This document shows, in pieces, positions 46,477-55,058 of a stretch of 64,000 nt of DNA; positions within the stretch are counted from its first letter, which is position 1, and every line of letters begins with the position of its first letter. Where the stretch lies: assembly GCF_002018365.1 (NCBI RefSeq), contig NZ_MVKX01000009.1:113538-177537 (forward strand), read 5' to 3'. Under the pieces are notes generated by a model. The model ran no database searches. It saw only the letters and a list, made by a program, of their open reading frames with translations, and was not told where the DNA came from. The position numbers were made by a program, and so were the translations under genes. Source of the stretch: Acinetobacter amyesii. Lineage in GTDB: Bacteria; Pseudomonadota; Gammaproteobacteria; Pseudomonadales; Moraxellaceae.

Positions 46477-48492
46477 TTATTTTGCATTGATGGTGTAACA
46501 AGGGGCTAACTCTAATGAAATATCACCACCGCTTAACTTCGCTGTTTGAGCCGCAGCAGTATCGGTTGGATTTTTTAAGCTATAAATATAACTAAAGCTG
46601 GCCAAACTATTCCCCCACTTCACCACTTTATTATCCGAATCTGTCAAAGCAACGCCAGATGGACGCGTGCCTGCATTGGCATTGATCATATTGTGTAACT
46701 GCACTAAAGCACCGCCCACTACCATTGAGGTGTCCGCTGAAGTTTTCACACTTGAGTTCATTCCAATCAGCGCGCCATCAAGGGTATGGAAATATGGGTC
46801 AGCTAAAATCATACGAATCGAAATGGTATTTGGATTGATATTTCCTTCAGGTGTAAAGGTACGTGTTGTCGTTCCGATACGATATTGCTGTACACCTTTA
46901 TCATCTTTCATTAGCAGTGGATCGAGCACATCTTTTCCGCTACAGCCTTCCGTCGCGTGTGTAGACAAGTCGACAATTTGACTATCTTGACGAGTAAATA
47001 CATCGTCTGGCACGCCAGATTTTATATTTGTGCGAATATCACCATTACGGTCAATCACCACACCCAATTTCACTGTTTTGATCGAAGTATCGGTAAATTT
47101 AAAGGTTAAATCTGCATACAATGGGAAGATATAATTTTGTCCAGCAGCAACATTTTCAACAGACTTAAAGACTTTTTTGTCTAAATACGACAGTGGATAG
47201 AGCTTGTATAAATCCATCGTGCCTTTAAATTGCACTTGGTTAATGTTTTGCTCCCAAAGACCTAATTTTTTCTTATCATCGGCCGTTAGAACATAATCAT
47301 CTTTTTTAGCCATTAACGTTTTATATAAACTTCCCCCCGTACCGACCACCATTTTGTCGGCAAGTAGCGTGCCTTGTTTAATAATCAGAGGACCAGAGTT
47401 GGCTTCTTCTGCATCAAAACGGAAACCCAGTATGGCAGGTTTATCAATTTGCTTGGTAAGCGGATCAATCCAATTATCCTGTGGCGTTGCTGTTAAACGT
47501 GTTGGTCGTACCTGCGTCAAGAGTAAGACATTCACACCACCAATGGTACTCAACTGTTGATCAACTTTACCCTTCCACTGTAAACCACTACCAAAAGTCA
47601 TGCCTTGGCGGTCCGTCATTAACATGAAATGACCAAATAAATTGACTTTTGAACTATCGGTCGGCAAACATTCATTTTTATCACAGCCCACCAGTCCATT
47701 TGAACCACTGGCATTGGTAATCACGCCATCAGTTGAAAACAATGCAAACTCAGGCTGATATACTGCAGCCGTTGAGATATTCATGAGTTTTGAAACTAAG
47801 GTAAATGCGTTTTCATTGCTGACTTCGGACAAGTCTAGCCAAGGCGTAAACAGATCATTAAATTCCGTATCTGAACTGATACTGAAATCTGCTGTCGCGA
47901 CATTTCGAGTGATTTGATCAATCAAAACTTTATCTGCATTGTTGATATAAACCGCTTGGATGTCTGTAGCTGTAACTGCACTATTATTTTTCAATGCCAA
48001 GGCTTGAATGATTTTGGCTAAACGCATGGCCACTTTAACCGTTGCGTCGCTATTTGAAATCGTTGCAGCAGGTTTACCCGCGATGCCGGCAGCCAAATCC
48101 AATAAGGTCAAACGTGGGGGTGTCGTGCCACTGGCTACATTTGAAATTTGCTTCAAATCCACTTTACCCAAATCAATTCGACGTGATTTTTCACCTTGGA
48201 CAAAGAAAGTTACCGTATCGCCAATCTTACAAGCACCTGTCGAAACACCTTCTTTTAGATCAAACAAGGTAATATAGGTATTTTTAACGTCGCTCGAACA
48301 ATTAAAATTCAGACCTTCAATTGGATAATCTAAAACGAACTCAACACAGCCTTCGGTATTACTTTTACAAGTACCATTAGTCGTACTGGTATCATAAATT
48401 TCAGGATTCACATTTGCACTTTCACCGCCACAGCCACTGAGCGCTGCAACCAATGCCGTTAAAGCAAACGGTAATAAAATTTTATTTTTCAT
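46477..48492 (-). CDS. filF: Fil cluster lipoprotein FilF
   Basis: Large lipoprotein of 671 residues, the last gene of the fil cluster. The signal KNKILLPFALTALVAALSGC places the lipidated Cys at 21, with Gly-Gly-Glu after it, so outer-membrane sorting is likely. The mature chain is long, beta-rich and without a domain I recognise, with cysteines at the start (CKSN, CVEF, CSSD), at CDKNEC and near the end. FilF is annotated as a putative pilus assembly protein in Acinetobacter; the work that assigned that role is thin. It follows filE with a 22-bp gap. Confidence 0.75.
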   Translation of the reverse strand: MKNKILLPFALTALVAALSGCGGESANVNPEIYDTSTTNGTCKSNTEGCVEFVLDYPIEGLNFNCSSDVKNTYITLFDLKEGVSTGACKIGDTVTFFVQGEKSRRIDLGKVDLKQISNVASGTTPPRLTLLDLAAGIAGKPAATISNSDATVKVAMRLAKIIQALALKNNSAVTATDIQAVYINNADKVLIDQITRNVATADFSISSDTEFNDLFTPWLDLSEVSNENAFTLVSKLMNISTAAVYQPEFALFSTDGVITNASGSNGLVGCDKNECLPTDSSKVNLFGHFMLMTDRQGMTFGSGLQWKGKVDQQLSTIGGVNVLLLTQVRPTRLTATPQDNWIDPLTKQIDKPAILGFRFDAEEANSGPLIIKQGTLLADKMVVGTGGSLYKTLMAKKDDYVLTADDKKKLGLWEQNINQVQFKGTMDLYKLYPLSYLDKKVFKSVENVAAGQNYIFPLYADLTFKFTDTSIKTVKLGVVIDRNGDIRTNIKSGVPDDVFTRQDSQIVDLSTHATEGCSGKDVLDPLLMKDDKGVQQYRIGTTTRTFTPEGNINPNTISIRMILADPYFHTLDGALIGMNSSVKTSADTSMVVGGALVQLHNMINANAGTRPSGVALTDSDNKVVKWGNSLASFSYIYSLKNPTDTAAAQTAKLSGGDISLELAPCYTINAK

Positions 48493-48514
48493 CCTAATTC
48501 TCTTTCTTATGTCC

Positions 48515-49864
48515 TTAACGGATTGCTGTTAATTTAAGTTGGCCTTGATTGGTTAATACGCGGCCATCGACGTCAATTGCTGTTGCTAAAGGCGTTAGGA
48601 ATAAATACTGGCTACCTTTAGGCACTTGAATCACGCCTTCAATTTTTTCATGGTAAAGATGATCCGCTTCACCTTGGTTATTTTTGAATCCACCTGCGCC
48701 TTCCATGACACATCCATTTTTGTCTAAAAATACCGCAAATGGCCAATAAAATGTAGGATTTTGTACTTTGGATGCAAATGAATGTATACGAATATTTTGT
48801 AATGGTGATTTTAGTTTTACGACTTCATAGTCAAATTCGTCAGACAACGGTGCTCGAGGCCATAAATTAATATCTTGAGCTAAGTCGAGCTCTTTGGCTT
48901 TCTTCATTTTTTTATTCGAAAAACATTGCTGACCTAAACCTTGAATAGTATCAGCTTGTGAGACCCGATAATACGAAGTGGCTAAAGTGATCGGGCCTGT
49001 ATCTTCGGGTTGATTACGTTTAAATAAATTATCAATGACGGAGCGACTGACACCTTTTTCACGTTCAATGGTTTGCATCCGCGTTTGCCCCATCTTACTG
49101 TCAATAACGCCTTCGGGCATGGTGTAAAAGCGCTTTTTGCCTTCTAAGTTAAACTCTTTATCTTCAAGATATTCATTTTTGACATACTTTTCACCAGCCA
49201 TGGTCGAAAAACCTTGCTCTTGTTTTGCCTTAGTCAATTGTTTTGAAGGATTATTTTCTAAGTTTTCACCTGAAGTTTGTACGGATTGATCAGTGCTAAC
49301 TACTTTCTCAGTAAGGAGCTTTTTCTCAACGACAGGTTTATCTTTTTCAGCTAAAACTTTGGTCCCATACGTTTCACGAGGTTGGGTTAGCTCTGATTGC
49401 TGTAACTTCTCTGTCCATGTTGTTGAAGGTAAGACTTTTGCTGAAGTATCTGACGCTTGTACTGACTTTTCAGATTTGGGAACTTTATCACCTGAGACGT
49501 TTTTAATTTTATCTACTGTGACAGCTTTAATTTCATCCCGTTTTTCCGGCTCACGTACACTTAAACGTTGAGACTTCAGTGATTCAACAGTCTGTGCTGT
49601 TGGAGTCGTTTGACGTGTCATCGGTGTCTTGGTTTGAGACGGACTAATGCTTACAGATGGTTGAGTAATTTGTTGTACAGGTTGAGAATTGATCGTTTTA
49701 ACAGTTGGACTTTCTTTAGATTTCTTTGCAGGTTTTTCTTGCACTTGTACCACCATTGGGCGCCCATCTGGCCCAATAATGGTATGAAACGCTCCAGCGT
49801 TGGCATACGACACTTGCACCACAGAAAGTGCAAGTAACGTTTTTATGAATAAAATCCTTTTCAT
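48515..49864 (-). CDS. filE: Fil cluster exported protein FilE
   Basis: Exported protein of 449 residues. A signal peptide (about 1-23, ending YANA) is followed by a short conserved strand pair, AFHTIIGPDGRPMVVQV. A long Lys/Thr/Ser/Gln-rich, probably disordered region (about 45-230) follows, and then a folded C-terminal part (about 280-449) containing TIQGLGQQCFSNKKMKKAK and IEGVIQVPKGSQYLFLTPLA. The layout resembles a periplasm-spanning linker. It lies 14 bp after filD and 22 bp before filF. The function is unknown beyond membership of this cluster. Confidence 0.72.
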   Translation of the reverse strand: MKRILFIKTLLALSVVQVSYANAGAFHTIIGPDGRPMVVQVQEKPAKKSKESPTVKTINSQPVQQITQPSVSISPSQTKTPMTRQTTPTAQTVESLKSQRLSVREPEKRDEIKAVTVDKIKNVSGDKVPKSEKSVQASDTSAKVLPSTTWTEKLQQSELTQPRETYGTKVLAEKDKPVVEKKLLTEKVVSTDQSVQTSGENLENNPSKQLTKAKQEQGFSTMAGEKYVKNEYLEDKEFNLEGKKRFYTMPEGVIDSKMGQTRMQTIEREKGVSRSVIDNLFKRNQPEDTGPITLATSYYRVSQADTIQGLGQQCFSNKKMKKAKELDLAQDINLWPRAPLSDEFDYEVVKLKSPLQNIRIHSFASKVQNPTFYWPFAVFLDKNGCVMEGAGGFKNNQGEADHLYHEKIEGVIQVPKGSQYLFLTPLATAIDVDGRVLTNQGQLKLTAIR

Positions 49865-49878
49865 TCTGTTTGCTTATC

Positions 49879-51543
49879 CTACCAACGAGTTCTGTAATTT
49901 AATCCTAAGATGGTGATTTTCGTATCGGTTTTTACATTCAGCCCAGCATATGGGTTAAAAATTAAGTTATTCACACCTGTTAAATTTGCCAAGCTACTAG
50001 CATTCGCTGGAATGTTATCTTTACTGCGTAAAAAGCCGATTGATAAATCTAAATCCGTATCTGCATCAAAACGATATCCAATCCCCATACCAAAGAGCTG
50101 CGCACCATTAATCGGGACCATGGTATTTCGCTTACCATCAGGAATAGACGTACTCCGTGGTTCATAGCCTGCACGTAATTTCAAACGATCTGTTGCAGAA
50201 TATTCAATACCAATACCCCAGTTCCAAGGCGATGTAAATTTCAAAGGTAAGGCCAAAGAATTATCGGTCACATTTTCAGATAATAATTTTGCAATTTTCA
50301 GCGCTGAAATTTGACGGTCGAATTCGAAACGGAATTTGTCCCAAGCACGATAATCGGTCCATCCCACATCAAAATTGATTTGTAAATCAGGCATGACCTT
50401 ATATTTGATCCCGGCCTGTACGTGCTGTGGATATTCAAAATCCATCGAAACCAAACCCGACTCCGAGTTTGGTACGGCATTTGGGAAACCTAAAATGGCA
50501 GCTAAAATTTGACCAGTTGGTGATGACATTAATCCCTTAATCATCTCCTGAGGCGCTTTCGCATTATGTATGCGATAACGACCTTTCATGCGCATTTTCG
50601 CAGCGCTTTGGTACACCATACCAAAACTAAAATCTTCGCGTGGCTCCCACAAAACCCCTAAGTTATAGCTTGGACTCAGTGACTGCTCTAAAGCCAATTC
50701 CATCTGACCAAATTTACCAAATGGGTTCATCCCTTCTTCAGTATTACACATCCCCAATAGCAAGATGTCAGTAATAATGTCCGAATTTTCCTTAAATGGC
50801 GTACAGACGACCTCATCAATCATCCTTAACATGCCGATCAACTCATTGGGAAATCGTAGATCAGATTTCAATCCAATGGCTTGATAGGACATCCCTACAC
50901 CACCACCAATCGATAGCTCATCACTGACTTGATAACCCACAGTTGGCGATAGATAAGTAATACGCTCTAGAGCAACTTGCTGCCCCATGAAATTACCCGG
51001 GTTGCCATTTTCAGCACCAAAACCCGCAATCAAGGGCGCATAAACGGCTGATGCAAATGTTGCTTTTGAACCTGGTGGATTGTAGGCAATCCCCATCGTT
51101 GGCGCGGCAATGGGTTGTCCAGCACCAAAATCCACCATCTTTTTTAAGACAGGTACATATAGAGATGCATATTCAACATCACCAGAAACCTTATCTTTAA
51201 AGTCCGTACAAATATCAGCCGTTACTTCAGGGCCATCATTACAGACCATTGGATCATCTGAATAACCAAAGACGTTATAACCCGCAGGAACGGTAAATTC
51301 ACGTTGAATATCAAAGTTTGCAATGATCCCCTGCATATCGGTTTGCAAACCTTCAATTTTGGTTAATGCTGCAGGGTTAAAATGCACGGCACTAATCCCC
51401 GGAGGATCAGCAGTTACTGCATTACCTAATGCAAGTGACCGGACATCAACTGAAAGGTTGGTACCCAATTGTGCAAAAGCAGCACTAGAACAGCCCGTTA
51501 AAACAATCGCACTAACAAGTGGGCTGAGTCGAATTTTACGCAT
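49879..51543 (-). CDS. filD: Fil cluster outer-membrane protein FilD (FadL/OMPP1-like barrel)
   Basis: Beta-barrel protein of 554 residues related to FadL/OMPP1 channels. The N-terminal hatch has SLALGNAVTADPPGISAVHFNPAALTKI, and the body contains SPTVGYQVSDELSIGGGVGM, then IGIEYSATDRLKLRAGYEPR and a terminal aromatic strand (LNYRTRW). The signal region contains both a lipobox-like LTGC (Cys 18) and a standard site (AAFA/Q), so whether it is lipidated is unclear. FadL barrels pass hydrophobic molecules, but here the role is presumably in fil assembly. It is 12 bp downstream of filC. Confidence 0.75.
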   Translation of the reverse strand: MRKIRLSPLVSAIVLTGCSSAAFAQLGTNLSVDVRSLALGNAVTADPPGISAVHFNPAALTKIEGLQTDMQGIIANFDIQREFTVPAGYNVFGYSDDPMVCNDGPEVTADICTDFKDKVSGDVEYASLYVPVLKKMVDFGAGQPIAAPTMGIAYNPPGSKATFASAVYAPLIAGFGAENGNPGNFMGQQVALERITYLSPTVGYQVSDELSIGGGVGMSYQAIGLKSDLRFPNELIGMLRMIDEVVCTPFKENSDIITDILLLGMCNTEEGMNPFGKFGQMELALEQSLSPSYNLGVLWEPREDFSFGMVYQSAAKMRMKGRYRIHNAKAPQEMIKGLMSSPTGQILAAILGFPNAVPNSESGLVSMDFEYPQHVQAGIKYKVMPDLQINFDVGWTDYRAWDKFRFEFDRQISALKIAKLLSENVTDNSLALPLKFTSPWNWGIGIEYSATDRLKLRAGYEPRSTSIPDGKRNTMVPINGAQLFGMGIGYRFDADTDLDLSIGFLRSKDNIPANASSLANLTGVNNLIFNPYAGLNVKTDTKITILGLNYRTRW

Positions 51544-51555
51544 ACGACAGCCCTC

Positions 51556-52755
51556 TTAACGAAGTTTTTTTCCAAAACCTAGGATATCTAACGGGAAAGA
51601 CAGTCCTAAAGACACATCTGGTGCATCTTCAGTTAAACCTAGCCCCACCGTACCGTTCACGATCGTATCCGGTGATACACGTACACCTAAAGAAATCGCG
51701 AGAGTTGAACTGGTTTGGTCTGCAGGTGAATAGGATTCACCACTGCTATAGGTAAATTCTGCACCGGTGTTGAAACTTTGTTGATATGACATGGTGAGGG
51801 AAACATCGTAGTTAAACGAGTATGCAAAACCGAATGCAAAACCGCCACTAATTCCCGGTTCAAACTCTTCAATGACACGCGTACCACGACGTTGGTTTAA
51901 ACCAGTTTCTTTAAAACCATAGTTGGCTGAGACAGATGCAAACAACACAACGGGGTCAATATATTTACGCGTACTCGCACCGATACCTGCCGAATAGTAA
52001 CCTTTACCTGTTGCTAGATCATTTACTGCATTGACTTCGTATGGACTGTCACCTGTTTTCGTAGACAAATTACCAAATAAAATCAGTGGTAAACGACCTT
52101 GTTTCAATGGGAAGGGTTCCCAACGTGCACCTAAAGAAATATCCCCTAATCCAGCAGTTGAAGTATCTTTTAATAAATCAGTTTTTGCCACTAAAGGCAC
52201 AGACGCCGAGAATGTCAAATTGTCCATTACACCGTATTGCACGGTAAATGTATTGGTCATTGAGTGTGTGGCATTCTCTTGTACACGCAGTTGATACAGT
52301 TGGCCTTGTGCCATTTCCATATCAAGTTGAGTATCACGGTAATAGGTATAATCGATATCGTAAAAAGATGATATTTCACCCTTTTTAATCAATGAATACT
52401 GACGTTCATTCGAGCTAAATACTTCCTGTAAGTTAGCTTCTTGACTCGCATCACCCTCTTGCTGTTGAAGTGCTGTCGATGCCTTTTCAGTGGCAGTAGC
52501 ACTTTCTACTTGTGGTGCCTCAGCTTGTACTGGCTCTTCAACAGATTCATACTGTCCAATTTCTGGCTCAGCAGCAGCTTCTTGTGCAGTATCAGCTTGG
52601 GTTACAGCAGCAGGAGATACAGACTCTTCTACGACTGTCTCTTGTTCAACCGGATCATATTCTCCAAGGCTTGGCTCTTCAGCTGCGTAGGCAACCCCCA
52701 TCACCACCTGAATACTCATGGCTAGTAGTGTTTTGTTCATCCATTTACGATTCAT
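51556..52755 (-). CDS. filC: Fil cluster outer-membrane barrel FilC (FapF-like)
   Basis: Exported protein of 399 residues. ATG 52755 has GGGAAGGAAC before it and opens a signal peptide ending VAYA (24). Residues 25-110 are acidic, Ala/Glu/Val/Gln-rich and hold two copies of a short motif (SLGEYDPVE and EIGQYESVE). A barrel follows: SLIKKGEISSFYDIDYTYYR, VQYGVMDNLTFSASVPL, then GLGLTEDAPDVSLGLSFPL at the end. A periplasmic N-terminal segment plus a small barrel beside a C39 peptidase gene is the layout of FapF, the secretion pore of Pseudomonas Fap amyloid. Confidence 0.72.
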   Translation of the reverse strand: MNRKWMNKTLLAMSIQVVMGVAYAAEEPSLGEYDPVEQETVVEESVSPAAVTQADTAQEAAAEPEIGQYESVEEPVQAEAPQVESATATEKASTALQQQEGDASQEANLQEVFSSNERQYSLIKKGEISSFYDIDYTYYRDTQLDMEMAQGQLYQLRVQENATHSMTNTFTVQYGVMDNLTFSASVPLVAKTDLLKDTSTAGLGDISLGARWEPFPLKQGRLPLILFGNLSTKTGDSPYEVNAVNDLATGKGYYSAGIGASTRKYIDPVVLFASVSANYGFKETGLNQRRGTRVIEEFEPGISGGFAFGFAYSFNYDVSLTMSYQQSFNTGAEFTYSSGESYSPADQTSSTLAISLGVRVSPDTIVNGTVGLGLTEDAPDVSLGLSFPLDILGFGKKLR

Positions 52756-52815
52756 GTTCCTTCCCACCGTTTTTATTTTTTTAATCCTGACGCTTTGTTA
52801 TACGCATTGATCTAA

Positions 52816-53649
52816 TTATTTACTCTTATAGTAAAGCCTTAGAAAGTTGTAATTCGATTTACCATATGACTCCGACTCTTCATTCATATTTTTATCAAGT
52901 CGTATCGTAGATGCCTTGTCTGCAATTTTTTCCATGTAAAACTGCGGATACTGAATATCAACCAATGCATAACGATTCACGGTTGCATCTTCAACATGTC
53001 GCAAGTCTGAATCTTGCAAAGCCAATAAATTTTTACGTTGCTCAGGCGCAACATTGATTAAGAATAATGTGTTGTTTTCCCATATTTCTTGGAATCGAAC
53101 TTCATCAAAACTGATATTGCCCAGTGCTGGATCTGCAACATAAACACGCCCATCTTTATAGGCTTTAAAAACCACAAAATGTTTAAAACCAGCATATGAA
53201 ATGGGAACAATCGCAGGCTGACCTTGCTTAACTAGATCTGAAAACTCCCCTTTGTAGCCCCCACTGTCTAGCCCGACAGCGCCGACAAAACGTTTCATGT
53301 CTAATAAGGAGAAACTTCGACGTTCAATAATTTTTTCAGTTTCACCAAATTTCAGCAAACCATTCATGGTCTGTTGCTCAGTCAGCTGTGTCCCTACATA
53401 ACCATTTAATAAAGTCGTTAAGGCCGCCGAACCACAACTGTAGTCGTAGGCTTGCCGAACAATGCCTCGAAATTGATCTTCTATGGCAGGTTTAATTTTT
53501 ACAGATTCACGGTGCATCCGAGTAAAGGAATCATTTCGTGAATCCAATGTTTCGGTATAGTGAACTGTTCCGACTGGCTTTTCTTTTAAATCGAAGGACT
53601 CTTTGGCAAAGTAATACATCAATGCCGAGCCTACAGCTATCTCTAACAT
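52816..53649 (-). CDS. filB: Fil cluster C39-family peptidase FilB (FapD-like)
   Basis: Papain-like peptidase of the C39 family, 277 residues. The active Cys is in QAYDYSCGSAALTTLLNGY (Cys 72), the His in SYAGFKHFVVFK (157) and the Asp in VYVADPALGN (173). No ABC transporter domains follow, unlike bacteriocin exporters. Stand-alone C39 peptidases of this kind occur as FapD in the Pseudomonas amyloid operon. The N-terminal 15 residues are weakly hydrophobic and may serve as export signal. It lies 61 bp before filC and 197 bp after filA. Confidence 0.78.
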   Translation of the reverse strand: MLEIAVGSALMYYFAKESFDLKEKPVGTVHYTETLDSRNDSFTRMHRESVKIKPAIEDQFRGIVRQAYDYSCGSAALTTLLNGYVGTQLTEQQTMNGLLKFGETEKIIERRSFSLLDMKRFVGAVGLDSGGYKGEFSDLVKQGQPAIVPISYAGFKHFVVFKAYKDGRVYVADPALGNISFDEVRFQEIWENNTLFLINVAPEQRKNLLALQDSDLRHVEDATVNRYALVDIQYPQFYMEKIADKASTIRLDKNMNEESESYGKSNYNFLRLYYKSK

Positions 53650-53751
53650 ATCTTCTAACTTTTAGTTATCGGCAATGATGTGCCTTTTTTCATTATTTTT
53701 TAGAGCTAATGCTCTACATCCATGTATTATGCAAGATACCTTTTTTTTTAT

Positions 53752-53775
53752 AAAAAAACAGCATTTTTTTATGCT
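53752..53775 (-). terminator. Second terminator-like hairpin between filA and filB
   Basis: AGCAT/ATGCT stem (53760-53764 with 53771-53775), followed on the minus strand by T7. Weak stem; probably a back-up to the stronger hairpin upstream. Confidence 0.5.
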
Positions 53776-53800
53776 TTGTTGGGTCATTCCGCACTTTTTT

Positions 53801-53830
53801 GTAAAAAAAAGCGCGTGATCAACACGCGCC
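53801..53830 (-). terminator. Strong terminator directly after filA
   Basis: GCGCGTG/CACGCGC stem (53811-53817 with 53823-53829) followed on the minus strand by T8. It stands 17 bp past the filA stop and 150 bp before filB, so filA should be made in excess over filB-filF. Confidence 0.88.
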
Positions 53831-53846
53831 TTATTTTTATTCTAAA

Positions 53847-54803
53847 TTACTTACTAGAAATCGTAATCACAGAACCTTGGTTATATACACCCATAGCTGG
53901 GCTGTAGAACGTTTGTAAGCCTTGAACTTCGATATCACCGATTGAACCAGCGTCTTTACTGCCTAGATGAACACCTTTCACATAGTTATCAATTGGACCA
54001 GAGTTGCTTACCATTTGAATATAACCATTGTTTGTGCCTTCTTTACCATAAACACGAACATCTTGGTTAATTGTTAAGTCGGTTTTACCAGCATCAGCAA
54101 CTTTGATGCTTTCGATAAAGATTTCACCTGCTTCACGTGTAGCCGTTTTAGTTGATGCATCAAGGATACCAAGATCTTTAATTTCTAAACCACCAACCAT
54201 TGTCGTACTCAGTTTAATCATTGCACCTTGTGGAGCAGCACCTAACTGAACATTAGCAGTCATTGGTCCAGTTTTTAGAGAAAGACCAGATAAAATTGCA
54301 TTGTAGTTGCTATCATCACCACCACGGCGAATACCTGTAGTACCAGCTGTACCAGATGCTGTTACACCAATTTCACCAATTTTGATATCTAAACCAGACA
54401 CATCCGCTGCGATGTTAATGAATGCACCATTTGCACCAGTACCCGCATCAGTATCGATACGTAAATCAGCTAAATTACGAGAAGCTAGAAGATAAGCACC
54501 ACCGTTATCATAGTTTGCACCAATGATGATACCTTTGTTTTCTAATGCATTACCAGCAATTCCGTTACCTTGAATAACGATCGCACCAGCAGTACTTGTA
54601 CCGCCCTTAGCTGTATCCGTTAAACCGTCGTTATCGTGAATGAAAAGTTTTTCAATTTCAATTTTAGAAATACCAATCCCGATGTTAATACCATCTTGAC
54701 CAGTGGTTGAACTAAGTGCAGCATCGTCCATTGCTTGCATAGCCATAGCATTCGCACTAAATGCGATTGAAGAAACTAGAGCTAATTTAGTGAAATTTTT
54801 CAT
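53847..54803 (-). CDS. filA: Fil cluster exported subunit FilA
   Basis: Exported protein of 318 residues annotated elsewhere as a putative pilus assembly protein (DUF6160-type start). ATG 54803 has GGGAGAG before it and opens the signal NFTKLALVSSIAFSANAMAM. The mature start MDDAALSSTTGQDGINIGIG is the family signature. The rest is rich in Gly, Asn, Asp, Ala, Ile and Thr in alternating strand patterns, with no cysteine, as expected of a beta-solenoid or fibre-forming protein. A strong promoter-like sequence and a private terminator suggest high expression. Confidence 0.75.
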   Translation of the reverse strand: MKNFTKLALVSSIAFSANAMAMQAMDDAALSSTTGQDGINIGIGISKIEIEKLFIHDNDGLTDTAKGGTSTAGAIVIQGNGIAGNALENKGIIIGANYDNGGAYLLASRNLADLRIDTDAGTGANGAFINIAADVSGLDIKIGEIGVTASGTAGTTGIRRGGDDSNYNAILSGLSLKTGPMTANVQLGAAPQGAMIKLSTTMVGGLEIKDLGILDASTKTATREAGEIFIESIKVADAGKTDLTINQDVRVYGKEGTNNGYIQMVSNSGPIDNYVKGVHLGSKDAGSIGDIEVQGLQTFYSPAMGVYNQGSVITISSK

Positions 54804-54923
54804 ACGGTACTCTCCCAAGAGTATTTATTTTTTTTGATTTTCAACCACTCGATTTATTCAGCTGTAATATTATTTTGTGACAACTGTTAAATCTTTCCTT
54901 GAGTTGTTTGCTCGCTCGATTAA

Positions 54924-54950
54924 ATTATATCCAAGCTGTAATTTGTTCAA
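54924..54950 (-). promoter_or_regulatory. Candidate filA promoter
   Basis: On the minus strand, TTGAAC (54945-54950), a 15-bp spacer and a perfect TATAAT (54924-54929). This leaves a leader of about 114 bases before filA. The spacer is short, so the exact -35 is uncertain. Confidence 0.5.
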
Positions 54951-55058
54951 CTGTCGTTGGTCGCAATCTAATTCTTACCGATAAACGGTATTTGCAAACC
55001 AAATGAATTAGGAATGGTATAAAATCCATTTTAGTCTTTAAATTTAATTTCTCTGTTG

